A stretch of DNA of 55,848 nucleotides, taken from NCBI GenBank assembly GCA_045540315.1, contig JAZQHA010000191.1, positions 1 through 55,848 on the forward strand. Reading direction: 5' to 3'. A program made the position numbers and the translations under genes. Shown here one piece after another: positions 25,964 to 34,494 of the stretch (positions within the stretch are counted from its first letter, which is position 1; each line of letters starts with the position of its first letter). The notes beneath the pieces were generated by a model. It searched no databases. It saw only the letters and a program-made list of their open reading frames with translations, and was not told where the DNA came from. Origin of the DNA: CAG-557 sp045540315 (GTDB lineage: Bacteria > Bacillota > Clostridia > Oscillospirales > Acutalibacteraceae).

Positions 25964-26845
25964 TTAATACAGCTCATATAACTCCAAAAGCGACTTTGAG
26001 CATAGAAATAAAGCCCTGTCGTTTCGGCTCATTTTCTTCACCGAATCCTGATTCGACCACTCCTCGACGTTGTTTGCTACCTTAATGATAATCTTTTTCA
26101 TAACATCCGCAGCTTTTTCGGATAATTTAGACGTATACACAGGGAACCTTCCTACTTCTTGTTCTGCAGGATATTTATCGATTCCCATGCCCACCAAAAA
26201 CCACTCCGCTTTAAACTCGCCAATGGCACACATAATTCCAGTAAAATCCGCAACCAACTCATCATGCAAGTTGTTCTGCGATGAACCTAAAAATCTCTTC
26301 GTAAAGTAATGTGTACATTCATGTTCCCTCCGGATAACAACGGAATAATCTTTCCACTGTTCATCCTCTAAGCTTAATCGAGATGCAGGAATGTTGCTAT
26401 ATGGTTTGTGAGATAAAACAATAAACCTATTAAACTTTCCAAAAGCAAAACTTGCACCGGTTTTCTCAATGTTTGGCACGGGTTTACCTTTATGAATTAT
26501 CTTTCTTACGATTTCATAAAAGTCTTGCTCATCTTTGGCGTAGATTACCGGGATGTTTCCCGCAATCGAGTTGTAAATTTCAATGCTAACCCCATCCGGT
26601 GACTTAAGTTTAATGTCCTCCTCGCCGTGAGGAATGCGCTCGTTCATAACTTCGTTTATGTTCCCATCGTGTATATCGCTAATTATATCTCTCCAAGTAG
26701 CTATAAAAGGCTCGTCCTCAATTGGACCTGGCTTGTAATCCGCTACATTAAATTTATTTTCGCAATACTCAAATATCTCATCACAAGTGCTCTCATCCGC
26801 ACCTAAGTTTTTTAAAACTTCTATGTATTTTTCTTTATTTAACAT
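25964..26845 (-). CDS. Putative zinc metallopeptidase (HExxH) in the Nif11 peptide operon
   Basis: A 293-residue soluble protein with VIRREHECTHYFTKRFLG near residue 180: the HExxH zinc-binding/catalytic motif (HECTH) with basic flanks. About 20 residues further, NLHDELVADFTGIMCAIGEF offers an Asp/Glu third ligand, as in gluzincin-type enzymes. The N-terminus (LGADESTCDEIFEYCENKF) is helical. There is no signal peptide. The ATG follows AAGGAAGTG, 20 bases after the 56-aa peptide gene, so it is in the operon. It could trim leaders or cores inside the cell or act as a self-protection factor. I do not recognise the exact family. Confidence 0.65.
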   Translation of the reverse strand: MLNKEKYIEVLKNLGADESTCDEIFEYCENKFNVADYKPGPIEDEPFIATWRDIISDIHDGNINEVMNERIPHGEEDIKLKSPDGVSIEIYNSIAGNIPVIYAKDEQDFYEIVRKIIHKGKPVPNIEKTGASFAFGKFNRFIVLSHKPYSNIPASRLSLEDEQWKDYSVVIRREHECTHYFTKRFLGSSQNNLHDELVADFTGIMCAIGEFKAEWFLVGMGIDKYPAEQEVGRFPVYTSKLSEKAADVMKKIIIKVANNVEEWSNQDSVKKMSRNDRALFLCSKSLLELYELY

Positions 26846-26866
26846 AAAATCACTTCCTTAACAACA

Positions 26867-27037
26867 TTATTTGCCATCATCTAATACACCAGCGGCTGTT
26901 AGCTTTTTTATTTCTCTAACAGCTTGTCCACCGCTAAGATTATGTAAAAAACTTAAATCTAACGCAGTTGTCTCAAAACTTTCCTTTAAAAACTTCTCTG
27001 AGGCCTTTTTTTCTTTTTTGTTTTTAGATTTTGTCAT
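26867..27037 (-). CDS. Double-glycine peptide without Nif11 domain (56 aa)
   Basis: The translation begins MTKSKNKKEKKASEKFLKES, a short Lys-rich leader, and reaches LHNLSGG at residue 39. The core is QAVREIKKLTAAGVLDDGK, with no Cys. The ATG lies one base from the stop of the frame-restored peptide gene upstream, whose end supplies AAGGAGAGAG as its ribosome binding site. Leader style (basic start, LxN(L/V)xGG end) matches the 60-aa zinc-knuckle peptide at 25762, so these two form a second leader class in the operon. Too short for most ORF callers. Confidence 0.65.
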   Translation of the reverse strand: MTKSKNKKEKKASEKFLKESFETTALDLSFLHNLSGGQAVREIKKLTAAGVLDDGK

Positions 27038-27038
27038 A

Positions 27039-27493
27039 TTAGCTCTCTCCTTGCTTTTTCAAATTATCAAATATGCCGCTACGTTTTAATTTCTCAAAAT
27101 TAGCAATTACTTTATCCCCTGTATATCCAATCTCAACATTAAAATTTCCACGCAACTCTTGGTTGTATGTTATCGCATCTCCCCCGGACGCATCTTCTAG
27201 ATTCACATCATCTATTGCATCTTTTTTGCATTTTCTAGACTATCTGCTTGAAGAACTAGGTTCCTATCATCAGTGACAATACCAGTATAAGCATCATCTC
27301 GACCTGCAGCTACTGCTTCCAAGAACTGATCGGATAACTCTGGGTCGTTCATTATCTCATCCATATCCAGGTCATAACCATTTTCTTTTGCTATATCTAC
27401 AATTTCATCTAAGTTATAGGCCTTTGCAAAGAGATTTCTGAACTCTGCTTCATCTTCCATTCGCTCTTTAAACTCAATGATTTTCTTTTCCAT
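27039..27493 (-). pseudogene. Nif11-leader peptide with a single-base frameshift
   Basis: From ATG 27493 (after AAAGGAGAG) the frame reads as a Nif11 domain (EFRNLFAKAYNLDEIVDIAK) with a long acidic middle and ends at 27212 in AKKMQ. One added A in the run of six A just before would carry the frame on through DAIDDVNLEDASGGDAITYN, restoring the double glycine, to a stop at 27039-27041 that meets the next gene. So the intact product would be about 150 residues with a core of about 50. This is a homopolymer deletion, a programmed slip or a sequence error; only the first 93 residues are made without it. Confidence 0.65.
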
Positions 27494-27536
27494 CACATCT
27501 CTCCTTTAAATGTAATCGATATATTATTATCACCAT

Positions 27537-27737
27537 TTATCTCAGTCCGGTAGTACAGTTAACATTAACTAACACTTCACCAGATACTTGCTGCATGTAA
27601 TAGTCACCTATCTCTTCTGTCGTAATTTTGTAACCATAACTTTCAGCTATTTTACAAATTTCATCTAAATCTTTTGCTTCATTCACTGCTTTTAATAACT
27701 TCTCTTCATCTCCTATTACACGACCAAAAAGCCCCAA
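27537..27737 (-). CDS. Nif11-like peptide with a degenerate cut site (N-terminus doubtful)
   Basis: The reading frame contains a clear Nif11 core, LLKAVNEAKDLDEICKIAESYGYKITTEEI, but the expected first ten residues are missing. The only upstream start is a TTG at 27737 inside the preceding peptide gene, with no ribosome binding site. The cut site reads QQVSGE, a Glu in place of the second Gly, which should block C39 cleavage. The core (VLVNVNCTTGLR) is short. It may be a 5'-truncated relic fused by overlap to its neighbour, or translated by coupling at a non-standard start. Confidence 0.45.
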   Translation of the reverse strand: MGLFGRVIGDEEKLLKAVNEAKDLDEICKIAESYGYKITTEEIGDYYMQQVSGEVLVNVNCTTGLR

Positions 27738-27918
27738 AAACTCCTACACCACCAACGATACCGTCCATAATATCCTCTTTAACCTCTGCGTCTGTAACAC
27801 TGCAGCCAACACTCGATGCAATATCCACAACATCTTTAATTGTTGAAGCTTCATTCATTCTTTTTTGCAGCTTCTTATCTGCTTGCAATTTGCTTTTAAA
27901 TTTATTTAACTCGCTCAT
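27706..27918 (-). CDS. Nif11-leader peptide, short Gly/Phe core (70 aa)
   Basis: The ATG at 27918 follows AAGGGTG. MSELNKFKSKLQADKKLQKR then STIKDVVDIASSVGCSVTDAEV is a compact Nif11 leader, ending DGIVGG. The core is only 15-16 residues (VGVFGAFWSCNRR), hydrophobic then basic, with one Cys. It lies in the run of small leader peptides between the exporter genes and the HExxH gene, and its end overlaps the start of the next Nif11-like frame by about 30 bp. Confidence 0.7.
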   Translation of the reverse strand: MSELNKFKSKLQADKKLQKRMNEASTIKDVVDIASSVGCSVTDAEVKEDIMDGIVGGVGVFGAFWSCNRR

Positions 27919-28155
27919 GTCATCTACACCCTTAAATTTGTTGCTGATTAATATCACTATAATTCTCAGCGTGCCCGTCACCAAAAACACTGATTAAAAC
28001 ACCAGACACACCATCAAGTTTTGCTTCCATACACGCTATTCGCTTTTTATGTTCTCTCTTTACTTAATATTAACCATATGCCGAGGCGAGGCCTCAACTG
28101 TATAGCCAAAACCTCAGCATAATGCGTTACCTAAAAACATGCCCAAATCCACATC

Positions 28156-28503
28156 TTAAAAATTCGACATCTGCGACCCTAGAGTTTGTACTTTCTGCCC
28201 TGCTTGATTCATATAACCAGTCGCAGTGTCTACAACCGCACCCACCGCTGCGTTTACTACGTTTGTAGCCATCTCCTTACCCATCTCCTTAACAGTCTCT
28301 TTACCCGAGTTCCAAATGTTATCAAAAAAACCACCACCAGCAACCTGGCTCATGCGCTCATCCATAAGCTCATCGGCGGTAAATTTGTACCCAGCGTCTG
28401 CCGCTATTGCTACAACCTCTTCTGCACTTGCGGCAGACCCTACTTGCTCTGCCAACTTTGAATCATCCGCTACTTTTGCCATAAATGCTTTTAAATCTTT
28501 CAT
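28156..28503 (-). CDS. Nif11-leader peptide with a long amphipathic core (115 aa)
   Basis: A textbook Nif11 leader: MKDLKAFMAKVADDSKLAEQ then SAEEVVAIAADAGYKFTADEL, ending MSQVAGG at residue 57-58. The 57-residue core (GFFDNIWNSGKETVKEMGKE .. QKVQTLGSQMSNF) is amphipathic, Gly/Ala/Val-rich and free of Cys, more like an unmodified membrane-active peptide than a lanthipeptide. GGAGTG lies before the ATG. It is the clearest Nif11 member of the set and anchors the family call for the others. Confidence 0.85.
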   Translation of the reverse strand: MKDLKAFMAKVADDSKLAEQVGSAASAEEVVAIAADAGYKFTADELMDERMSQVAGGGFFDNIWNSGKETVKEMGKEMATNVVNAAVGAVVDTATGYMNQAGQKVQTLGSQMSNF

Positions 28504-28582
28504 ATTAATACACTCCTTTTAAAAATTTGTTTTTATTTTTACGACATATTAAATGCCCTAAAAACCACGTTTTGTTTTTCCT

Positions 28583-28846
28583 CTAAAAATAATTATTCAA
28601 AACTTTCATTACTTCATCGAAAGATGTTCCACCTGTTACCATGCATAAACGCTCTGGACTTAGCTCTTTTTCATCTACATTATCCATCACTCGAGCAAGA
28701 CCCCGTAATTCGTCTATAAATTCTTCTATGGACATTTCATCAAGAAAAGGTTTTGCCACGCGATATGCACCATTTGGTGTTGTCTGCTGCAAAAATTCTT
28801 CTCTTACTTGGTCATCTTCCATCAGAACCTGCAAAAAGTTTTCCAT
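28583..28846 (-). CDS. Nif11-like leader peptide with VTGG site (87 aa)
   Basis: MENFLQVLMEDDQVREEFLQ begins a divergent Nif11-type helical leader; the centre (PFLDEMSIEEFIDELRGLAR) has the acidic helix of these leaders, and CMVTGG at residues 69-74 is the cut site. The core is 13-14 residues (TSFDEVMKVLNNYF), amphipathic with no Cys. Its middle resembles the neighbouring 97-aa peptide (KPFLDEMSIEEF versus KPYLGEEVSFDEF), so the two are paralogues. An AAGAGTGAG site precedes the ATG. Confidence 0.75.
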   Translation of the reverse strand: MENFLQVLMEDDQVREEFLQQTTPNGAYRVAKPFLDEMSIEEFIDELRGLARVMDNVDEKELSPERLCMVTGGTSFDEVMKVLNNYF

Positions 28847-28876
28847 AGCTCACTCTTCTTTCTAATGAAGCTCACT

Positions 28877-29170
28877 CTACTCAAATAACTGTCCATCAAA
28901 CTGTGATAGCATAGATATAACTTCCGCAAATAATACATTTACGCCACCTGAAATATTGCGTAAATCGCTATTTAGAAGTCTTTTTCTATAATCTACCCTG
29001 TTATGAACATAAGTAAGAGCCTCTTTAAACTCATCAAAACTCACCTCCTCTCCGAGATATGGTTTAGCCTTATTGTATCCTTCCATCGCTGTTTTAGCCG
29101 AAGCAAGCTCCTCTCTAAGCTCCGCATCTTCCATCAGCTTGGTAAAAAAGGCCTTCAGTGCATTATTCAT
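28877..29170 (-). CDS. Nif11-like leader peptide next to the exporter (97 aa)
   Basis: The ATG at 29170 lies after GGTGGTGAG; frame upstream of it runs into the exporter gene and lacks a site. The leader MNNALKAFFTKLMEDAELRE is Nif11-type and ends LRNISGG near residue 74. The core is about 23 residues (VNVLFAEVISMLSQFDGQLFE), hydrophobic and acidic with no Cys. It starts 17 bp after the partner ABC gene, so it is the first of the small peptides in the same operon. Confidence 0.78.
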   Translation of the reverse strand: MNNALKAFFTKLMEDAELREELASAKTAMEGYNKAKPYLGEEVSFDEFKEALTYVHNRVDYRKRLLNSDLRNISGGVNVLFAEVISMLSQFDGQLFE

Positions 29171-29186
29171 TTTTCTCACCACCTCT

Positions 29187-31373
29187 CTATACAAGTTGAC
29201 GTTTAGCCATCTCCGCAAAGTAACCATTTAAGGCCATGAGCTCATCAAATGTACCTTGCTCAACTACTCTACCTTGATGCAAATAAACTATTCTGTCGCA
29301 TTGCTTAATAGTAGACAACCTGTGCGCAATAACAATTCGTGTGATATCCATCTTCGAGAGAGTCTCAACAACTGTAGCTTGAGTAAGGTTATCCAAAGCA
29401 CTGGTCGCTTCGTCGAACATCAACAAGTTTGGCGACGAAATAAGTGCACGTGCAATCATCATTCTTTGTTTTTGTCCTCCAGATAATCCTCCACCATCTT
29501 CTGCTACCATAGTGTGCATGCCCATTGGCATGGCTTTAATGTCTTTATCGCAACCAGCTTTTGCAGCCGCCGCCCAAGCATCATCCATGGTTGCCGAAGG
29601 ATTCGTAATGGTTATATTAGAAAAAATACTATCTGAGAACATGGAACCATTTTGCAAAACTATACCGATATTCTTTCTAACACTATGTAAGTCCAAATTT
29701 TTGAGATTCTGGTCGTCATAATAAATTGCTCCCGTAGAGGGCTCTTCAAAACCAAGCAATAATCTCATTAATGTAGACTTACCACAACCTGTAGAACCAA
29801 CTATACCCAAATACTCACCAGGTTTTATCGATAAGTTAAGCCCATTTAAAATAAGTGGTCCATCTGATGTGTACCTAAATTTTAGATTCTGAATATCAAT
29901 TTTTCCGCTTATATTATCTACGCGCTCTTTGGTTTCATTAGATTCTGGCACCTCTTTTAAGATAGGTGCTAGCATTTCAATGGAAGGCTTTAGGTTTGCA
30001 ATAGTCAGCACTATACCTGAAATTTGCATAATTGAAGCCGAAAAAGCACCAAATGCAGCATTAAATGCAATGTAATCAGCCGGAGCTAGGTTATTTTGCG
30101 AAACTATATAATATATAAGCATTGTTCCACCCAAGCTGACTGCAGAACTTATTGCACCAGAAATCTTAATAAACACACTCGGGTTAAACTTTATTTGAGC
30201 TAATTTCGAATAAATATCAGCCCACTTAGAAAAAGCTCTAACCTCTGCGCCAGCGATTTTTATCTTCGAAACACCTGTAAACAATTGATATACAAGTCCA
30301 GAAAGCTTTGGAGAATACTCGCAAGCTTTTTTATTCAATCTTGTATTCAACCATCCGTTTATTAGCGAAGTTGCCAACATCAAAACTATAATCAGCACAG
30401 TTGGCATAAGCAACGCGGTTGATAACGTTGTAATTTGGCCTAGATAAACCAGAGAAAATATAGTTGATAACATCGTTGGAATCAAACTTCCGCTAAGAGT
30501 TTGGCACACAGTATTTAAGGTAAATGTTCGAGATGCCAAATCTCCAGAATTAAATTTCTTGAAAAACTTAATGGGTAAATTAAGAAGTCGTATCCACAAA
30601 GCACCTTGCGTTCCAAACTGAATCTTGTCTCCAATTCGCAAAATCCATAAGGTCTGGAATAAACTAAATGCCGTAGTAGTCACCAAAACACCAATCATTA
30701 AGGCCATAAGTGGGAAGATATCTCGAATTGTTCCCGCAGGAATAATCGTGTTGAAAATCAACTTGTTTACCTCAGGGTTAATCAATCCCAAAAGCGCCGC
30801 CGATAAAGCCAAGACGCCCAAGAATGCAATGTCAAACTTCGTAAAAGTTTTAAACATGTACTTGATTAAATCTTTTATGCTCATAGACTTCGTTGGGAAA
30901 GGCTTATAAAAGCAGTACCCCGTACCAGAAATATTCAACGCCGTATGACGGTTCAGTCTAATAGTCTCACCAGTTTTCGGATCAACATAGCTATACCCGC
31001 CAAATCTCATTGGGACAAGACACACAATATTCTTATCTTGGTTAAAAGCCACCACCGGGCCTTCTCCTCGAACCCACCATTTCCGACTTAATGTAACTTT
31101 GCGGCGAGTTAGACCAGTCCTGCTAAGTACAGTATCTAGCAAACCGTCATCCTCAAAAGCATTTCTCGGAATATCAATGGGAGCCATCTCGTAATAGGTC
31201 GTAACCCGATTAATAGCGGTTGCTAACTGATCAGAGTGCTCCTCTAAAGCCGCACCATGCGGGCCTTTCTTATTTCCAGAGCCCAACGCAGTTTCTTCAA
31301 TCATCTCACAAGAAAGCTTAAAAACTTCGCGCTCTTTCTTTTTTTGTCTTTTAACTTTCTCCGAAAAGTTCAT
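29187..31373 (-). CDS. Partner ABC exporter subunit with a non-catalytic N-domain
   Basis: A 728-residue ABC half-transporter: an N-terminal domain of about 160 residues, six transmembrane helices, and an ATPase with GSTGCGKST, LSGGQKQR and LLMFDEATSALD. The N-domain (RKWWVRGEGPVVAFNQDKNI .. GGYSYVDPKTGE) lacks the C39 Cys and His motifs. This matches the second ATP-binding protein of NHLM-type (nitrile hydratase/Nif11 leader) export systems, which pairs with a peptidase-bearing subunit. That subunit is encoded 15 bp upstream. Together they would form the heterodimeric exporter for the Nif11-leader products. Confidence 0.88.
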   Translation of the reverse strand: MNFSEKVKRQKKKEREVFKLSCEMIEETALGSGNKKGPHGAALEEHSDQLATAINRVTTYYEMAPIDIPRNAFEDDGLLDTVLSRTGLTRRKVTLSRKWWVRGEGPVVAFNQDKNIVCLVPMRFGGYSYVDPKTGETIRLNRHTALNISGTGYCFYKPFPTKSMSIKDLIKYMFKTFTKFDIAFLGVLALSAALLGLINPEVNKLIFNTIIPAGTIRDIFPLMALMIGVLVTTTAFSLFQTLWILRIGDKIQFGTQGALWIRLLNLPIKFFKKFNSGDLASRTFTLNTVCQTLSGSLIPTMLSTIFSLVYLGQITTLSTALLMPTVLIIVLMLATSLINGWLNTRLNKKACEYSPKLSGLVYQLFTGVSKIKIAGAEVRAFSKWADIYSKLAQIKFNPSVFIKISGAISSAVSLGGTMLIYYIVSQNNLAPADYIAFNAAFGAFSASIMQISGIVLTIANLKPSIEMLAPILKEVPESNETKERVDNISGKIDIQNLKFRYTSDGPLILNGLNLSIKPGEYLGIVGSTGCGKSTLMRLLLGFEEPSTGAIYYDDQNLKNLDLHSVRKNIGIVLQNGSMFSDSIFSNITITNPSATMDDAWAAAAKAGCDKDIKAMPMGMHTMVAEDGGGLSGGQKQRMMIARALISSPNLLMFDEATSALDNLTQATVVETLSKMDITRIVIAHRLSTIKQCDRIVYLHQGRVVEQGTFDELMALNGYFAEMAKRQLV

Positions 31374-31388
31374 TTTTGCTCCCCCTTT

Positions 31389-33563
31389 CTACTCAGTTTT
31401 TACCAACTCAGCATATTTACCATTTAACGCAATCAACTCTTCGTGAGTACCTCTCTCCACAACGTGACCATATTCGAGCATGATAATCTCATCTGCGTCA
31501 CGGATAGTAGAAAGCCTATGCGCAACCACAAAGCAAGTTATTCCACGACGCTTAACAGCATCCATAACTTTCTTTTCCGTGGTCGGGTCAAGAGCTGAGG
31601 TAGCTTCGTCCAAAATCATAATGGTTGGATCTACCACAAAAGAACGAGCAATTTCGAACCTTTGTCTTTGTCCACCAGAAAAGTCCTTACCATTCTCAAC
31701 CAATTTATGGTCGTAGCCAGCTGGTCTTGCCAAAACATCCTCGTGTATTTGAGCATCTTGCGCAGCCTGAATTAACACAGAGTCATCAATGCTGTCATCC
31801 CACATGGTAATGTTGTTTCGAATAGTATCTTGGAACATCGTAACTTCCTGGTCAACCATCGCAAGAGAACCTCTAAAGACGTTTCTGTCGATATCTTTGC
31901 GTTCTTTTCCATCGAACAAAATCTTACCCTCGCGTGGCTCATAAAGACCGGCAATAATTTTGGCAATCGTAGATTTACCACTACCACTACCGCCAACTAG
32001 CGCAACCATCTGACCTTTTTTAACGCTCAGACTAAAATCTTCAATAAGTGGTGCGCCCAGCGGGCTGTATGCAAAAGTCAAATTTTGTATCTCGACATCA
32101 CCATGAAGCTTCTCAAACTCTTGCGAGGAACTAACCTCTGTCTCAGAGAAGTCAATTTCAACATCAGGTGGATAGTTCATAACGTCTTCAACACGTTCCA
32201 TATCACCACTCACCGCTTGAATATCTTGTCCAATACCAACAAGCGAGTTAACCGGACCCAAGAAAGAACCCATAAAGCCTTGGAAAGCCATAAGTGTACC
32301 CATCGTAAACTTACCTGTTAAGATGTTATACACACCAATCAATAAAATCGCTGTGTTTGCAAGACCTTGCAGCAATGATGGGAGTGTTCCAATAACAGTA
32401 TTTCTCTCCCTCAAGCTCTGCAACGAGTTGCTAAACTTCGTCTGATAACCAATCCATTTCTGGAAGTAACCAGCTTCACAACCACTAGATTTAATTGTTT
32501 CAATCATGCTAACACCAGCAACGGTTGTGCCCTGCAACTTACCTGCGTCTCTCGACATAGCTTTATTATCGTTTTCATTCTTGCTAGAAACCATTTTAAT
32601 AATGAGGATATTCAGCAAAGCAACAGCCAAGCAAATCAGCGTCATGCCAACGTCGTAATAGATAAGAATGGCAAAATACACCACAACCATAACCACGTTT
32701 AGCACAATTGGTGCAACCTTCGTACAAATCGTATCTGCAATAGTATCGTTACTACTTTGCCGCGAACTAATATCACCAGCAAATCGTTGCGAGAAAAACT
32801 CAACCGGCATACGCAAAACGTGCCACATAAACTGTGTACCAGAGGTAACACTCATCTTCCCTCGTATCTTCAAAAGATATACCGACTGGAACGTCTCCAA
32901 AATAAACGATATAACGAGGGTAATGCCCATAGCTCCAAGCAACGGCATAGTCATCGATTTATCCGGCGAAACCAGTATCTGGTCGGTAAATATCTGTGAA
33001 AAAACCGACTTAACTGACCCAATGATTGCCAGCAAAAAGCCGGTAATCAAGATAAACACCAATGGTGTAACTGCACCACGCAGTCTTCGCAACAAGAATC
33101 CCACAACGCTCTTCTTTTGTCCTCCTGTCTCAAAGGTCTCAGAAGGCTCAAACATCAATACGATTCCTGTAAAGGATTTTTCAAACTCTTCCATAGGTAC
33201 ATATCGAATACCAGATGCTGGATCCGCCAGTACCGCTTTGTCTTTCTTAAATCCACATAAAACAACAAAGTGATTGAAGTTCCAGTGAATAATTGCAGGG
33301 TAGTCGACGTTTTCTTTCAATTTATCTACGTCATTGTAAGAAAAACCTTTTGCCGTAAGGCCATTATGCCTAGCTGCAACCAATATATTCTTCGCATTAC
33401 ATCCATCTCGCGACACACTACACTCAAGACGTAAACGTTCAAGAGGAATAAACTTTTTGTAATAAGCGCAGATCATCGCCAAAGACGCAGCACCACATTC
33501 TAGCGCTTCCATCTGTAGGATAACAGGTACTTTTTTGATACCGCTATTAAACATAAACTCCAT
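31389..33563 (-). CDS. C39-peptidase ABC exporter of the Nif11-leader system
   Basis: The protein has 724 residues. The N-terminal C39 peptidase reads VILQMEALECGAASLAMICA with the catalytic Cys, then NFNHFVVLCGFKKD with the His and VLADPASG with the Asp. Six transmembrane segments follow (about 165-450). The ATPase has GGSGSGKST, FSGGQRQRFEIAR and IMILDEATSALD. This is the NHLM peptidase/ATP-binding protein that cleaves after the double glycine of Nif11 and nitrile-hydratase-like leaders. It follows the adaptor gene at 34 bp. The start could also be the ATG nine bases downstream. Its likely substrates are the small peptides downstream and the large leader proteins elsewhere in the window. 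Confidence 0.93.
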   Translation of the reverse strand: MEFMFNSGIKKVPVILQMEALECGAASLAMICAYYKKFIPLERLRLECSVSRDGCNAKNILVAARHNGLTAKGFSYNDVDKLKENVDYPAIIHWNFNHFVVLCGFKKDKAVLADPASGIRYVPMEEFEKSFTGIVLMFEPSETFETGGQKKSVVGFLLRRLRGAVTPLVFILITGFLLAIIGSVKSVFSQIFTDQILVSPDKSMTMPLLGAMGITLVISFILETFQSVYLLKIRGKMSVTSGTQFMWHVLRMPVEFFSQRFAGDISSRQSSNDTIADTICTKVAPIVLNVVMVVVYFAILIYYDVGMTLICLAVALLNILIIKMVSSKNENDNKAMSRDAGKLQGTTVAGVSMIETIKSSGCEAGYFQKWIGYQTKFSNSLQSLRERNTVIGTLPSLLQGLANTAILLIGVYNILTGKFTMGTLMAFQGFMGSFLGPVNSLVGIGQDIQAVSGDMERVEDVMNYPPDVEIDFSETEVSSSQEFEKLHGDVEIQNLTFAYSPLGAPLIEDFSLSVKKGQMVALVGGSGSGKSTIAKIIAGLYEPREGKILFDGKERKDIDRNVFRGSLAMVDQEVTMFQDTIRNNITMWDDSIDDSVLIQAAQDAQIHEDVLARPAGYDHKLVENGKDFSGGQRQRFEIARSFVVDPTIMILDEATSALDPTTEKKVMDAVKRRGITCFVVAHRLSTIRDADEIIMLEYGHVVERGTHEELIALNGKYAELVKTE

Positions 33564-33596
33564 CCTTTCTCCAATAATAGGCGTAGTCGCACTTGA

Positions 33597-34481
33597 TTAA
33601 ATAATCAAGTCAATTGGTCTTGTTGCCTCGCCAACCACCTTAACATTACACAAAGTGCCATTATCCACAGAAACATTCTGTGCACCTTTAGAATTCGACC
33701 ACTCATATCCGCTCTTTGTTGAAGAGTCAACATTTAGACGCACACGAATCTCAACGCAGTCCGCCGTAACACCCAAGGCACTAACATACTTTGCCGTACC
33801 CATAGTCCTTTGAATACTTTCTTGCGAAACTAACGCAGAGCCAATGCTCGTAATTTTACCTAAAATGAAACCGTACTCTTCTCGTGGATAATTCATCGGA
33901 GAAATTTGCACCTCTTGACCAACTTTAAATCCATTTGCAACAGTATATGGAACATAAGCTATTAAATCTTTTGAACCACCTGCATCCTCTGAAAAATTAA
34001 CCGCAACCTGTTGTCCTTCCGCAATAGTATCGCCCACACTCGGAATACTACTTACATCGCCATTCTTATTAGCCGTAATAAACGAGTTAATTATATATTG
34101 ATACCTCAACGCATCTCGAACCGCAGAATCGCCACCACTCAGTGATTGAAGTTGTTGTAATATGTTAATATCAGGTATAACCGCTATAACATCACCTTTA
34201 TTAACCGAATCTCCCTCACTAACGAGAACGTCAGACACGATGCCGGCGCTTGGTGCATTCGTAATAGACACACCATCAGCTGCAAAAATCACACCAGCAA
34301 TATCTGTACCTTTTGCCAAGTTACCCGTAACCGCCCAAATACCAGCTCCGATAACCAAGCTAATAATAGCCGTTAAAATAACCCACGCAAACGGTTTTGT
34401 AACTTTAATGTGTTGGTCCAACTGTTCCGGATTCGAAACTGTTTCTAGCGCGCTTTCTCTAAACAATTTATTCTCTGCCAT
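33597..34481 (-). CDS. NHLM-type secretion adaptor (HlyD-like)
   Basis: A 294-residue protein. A soluble N-terminus (LFRESALETVSNPEQLDQHI) typical of NHLM adaptors is followed by one membrane helix (WVILTAIISLVIGAGIWAV), a lipoyl/barrel-sandwich pair (SAGIVSDVLVSEGDSVNKGDVI) and a beta-barrel tail. It lacks the long coiled coil of LcnD-type adaptors, as expected for the compact NHLM type. GAGGAGGGAT precedes the ATG. It lies between the lipoprotein gene and the peptidase-exporter gene in one operon. Confidence 0.85.
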   Translation of the reverse strand: MAENKLFRESALETVSNPEQLDQHIKVTKPFAWVILTAIISLVIGAGIWAVTGNLAKGTDIAGVIFAADGVSITNAPSAGIVSDVLVSEGDSVNKGDVIAVIPDINILQQLQSLSGGDSAVRDALRYQYIINSFITANKNGDVSSIPSVGDTIAEGQQVAVNFSEDAGGSKDLIAYVPYTVANGFKVGQEVQISPMNYPREEYGFILGKITSIGSALVSQESIQRTMGTAKYVSALGVTADCVEIRVRLNVDSSTKSGYEWSNSKGAQNVSVDNGTLCNVKVVGEATRPIDLII

Positions 34482-34494
34482 ATTTATCCCTCCT

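Noticed and set aside
27932..28030. 32-aa frame MEAKLDGVSGVLISVFGDGH between two Nif11 peptide genes
   Set aside because: LDGVSG resembles a cut-site region, so it could be a relic of another leader peptide, but there is no ribosome binding site, GG is replaced by GV and the frame is too short to separate from chance.
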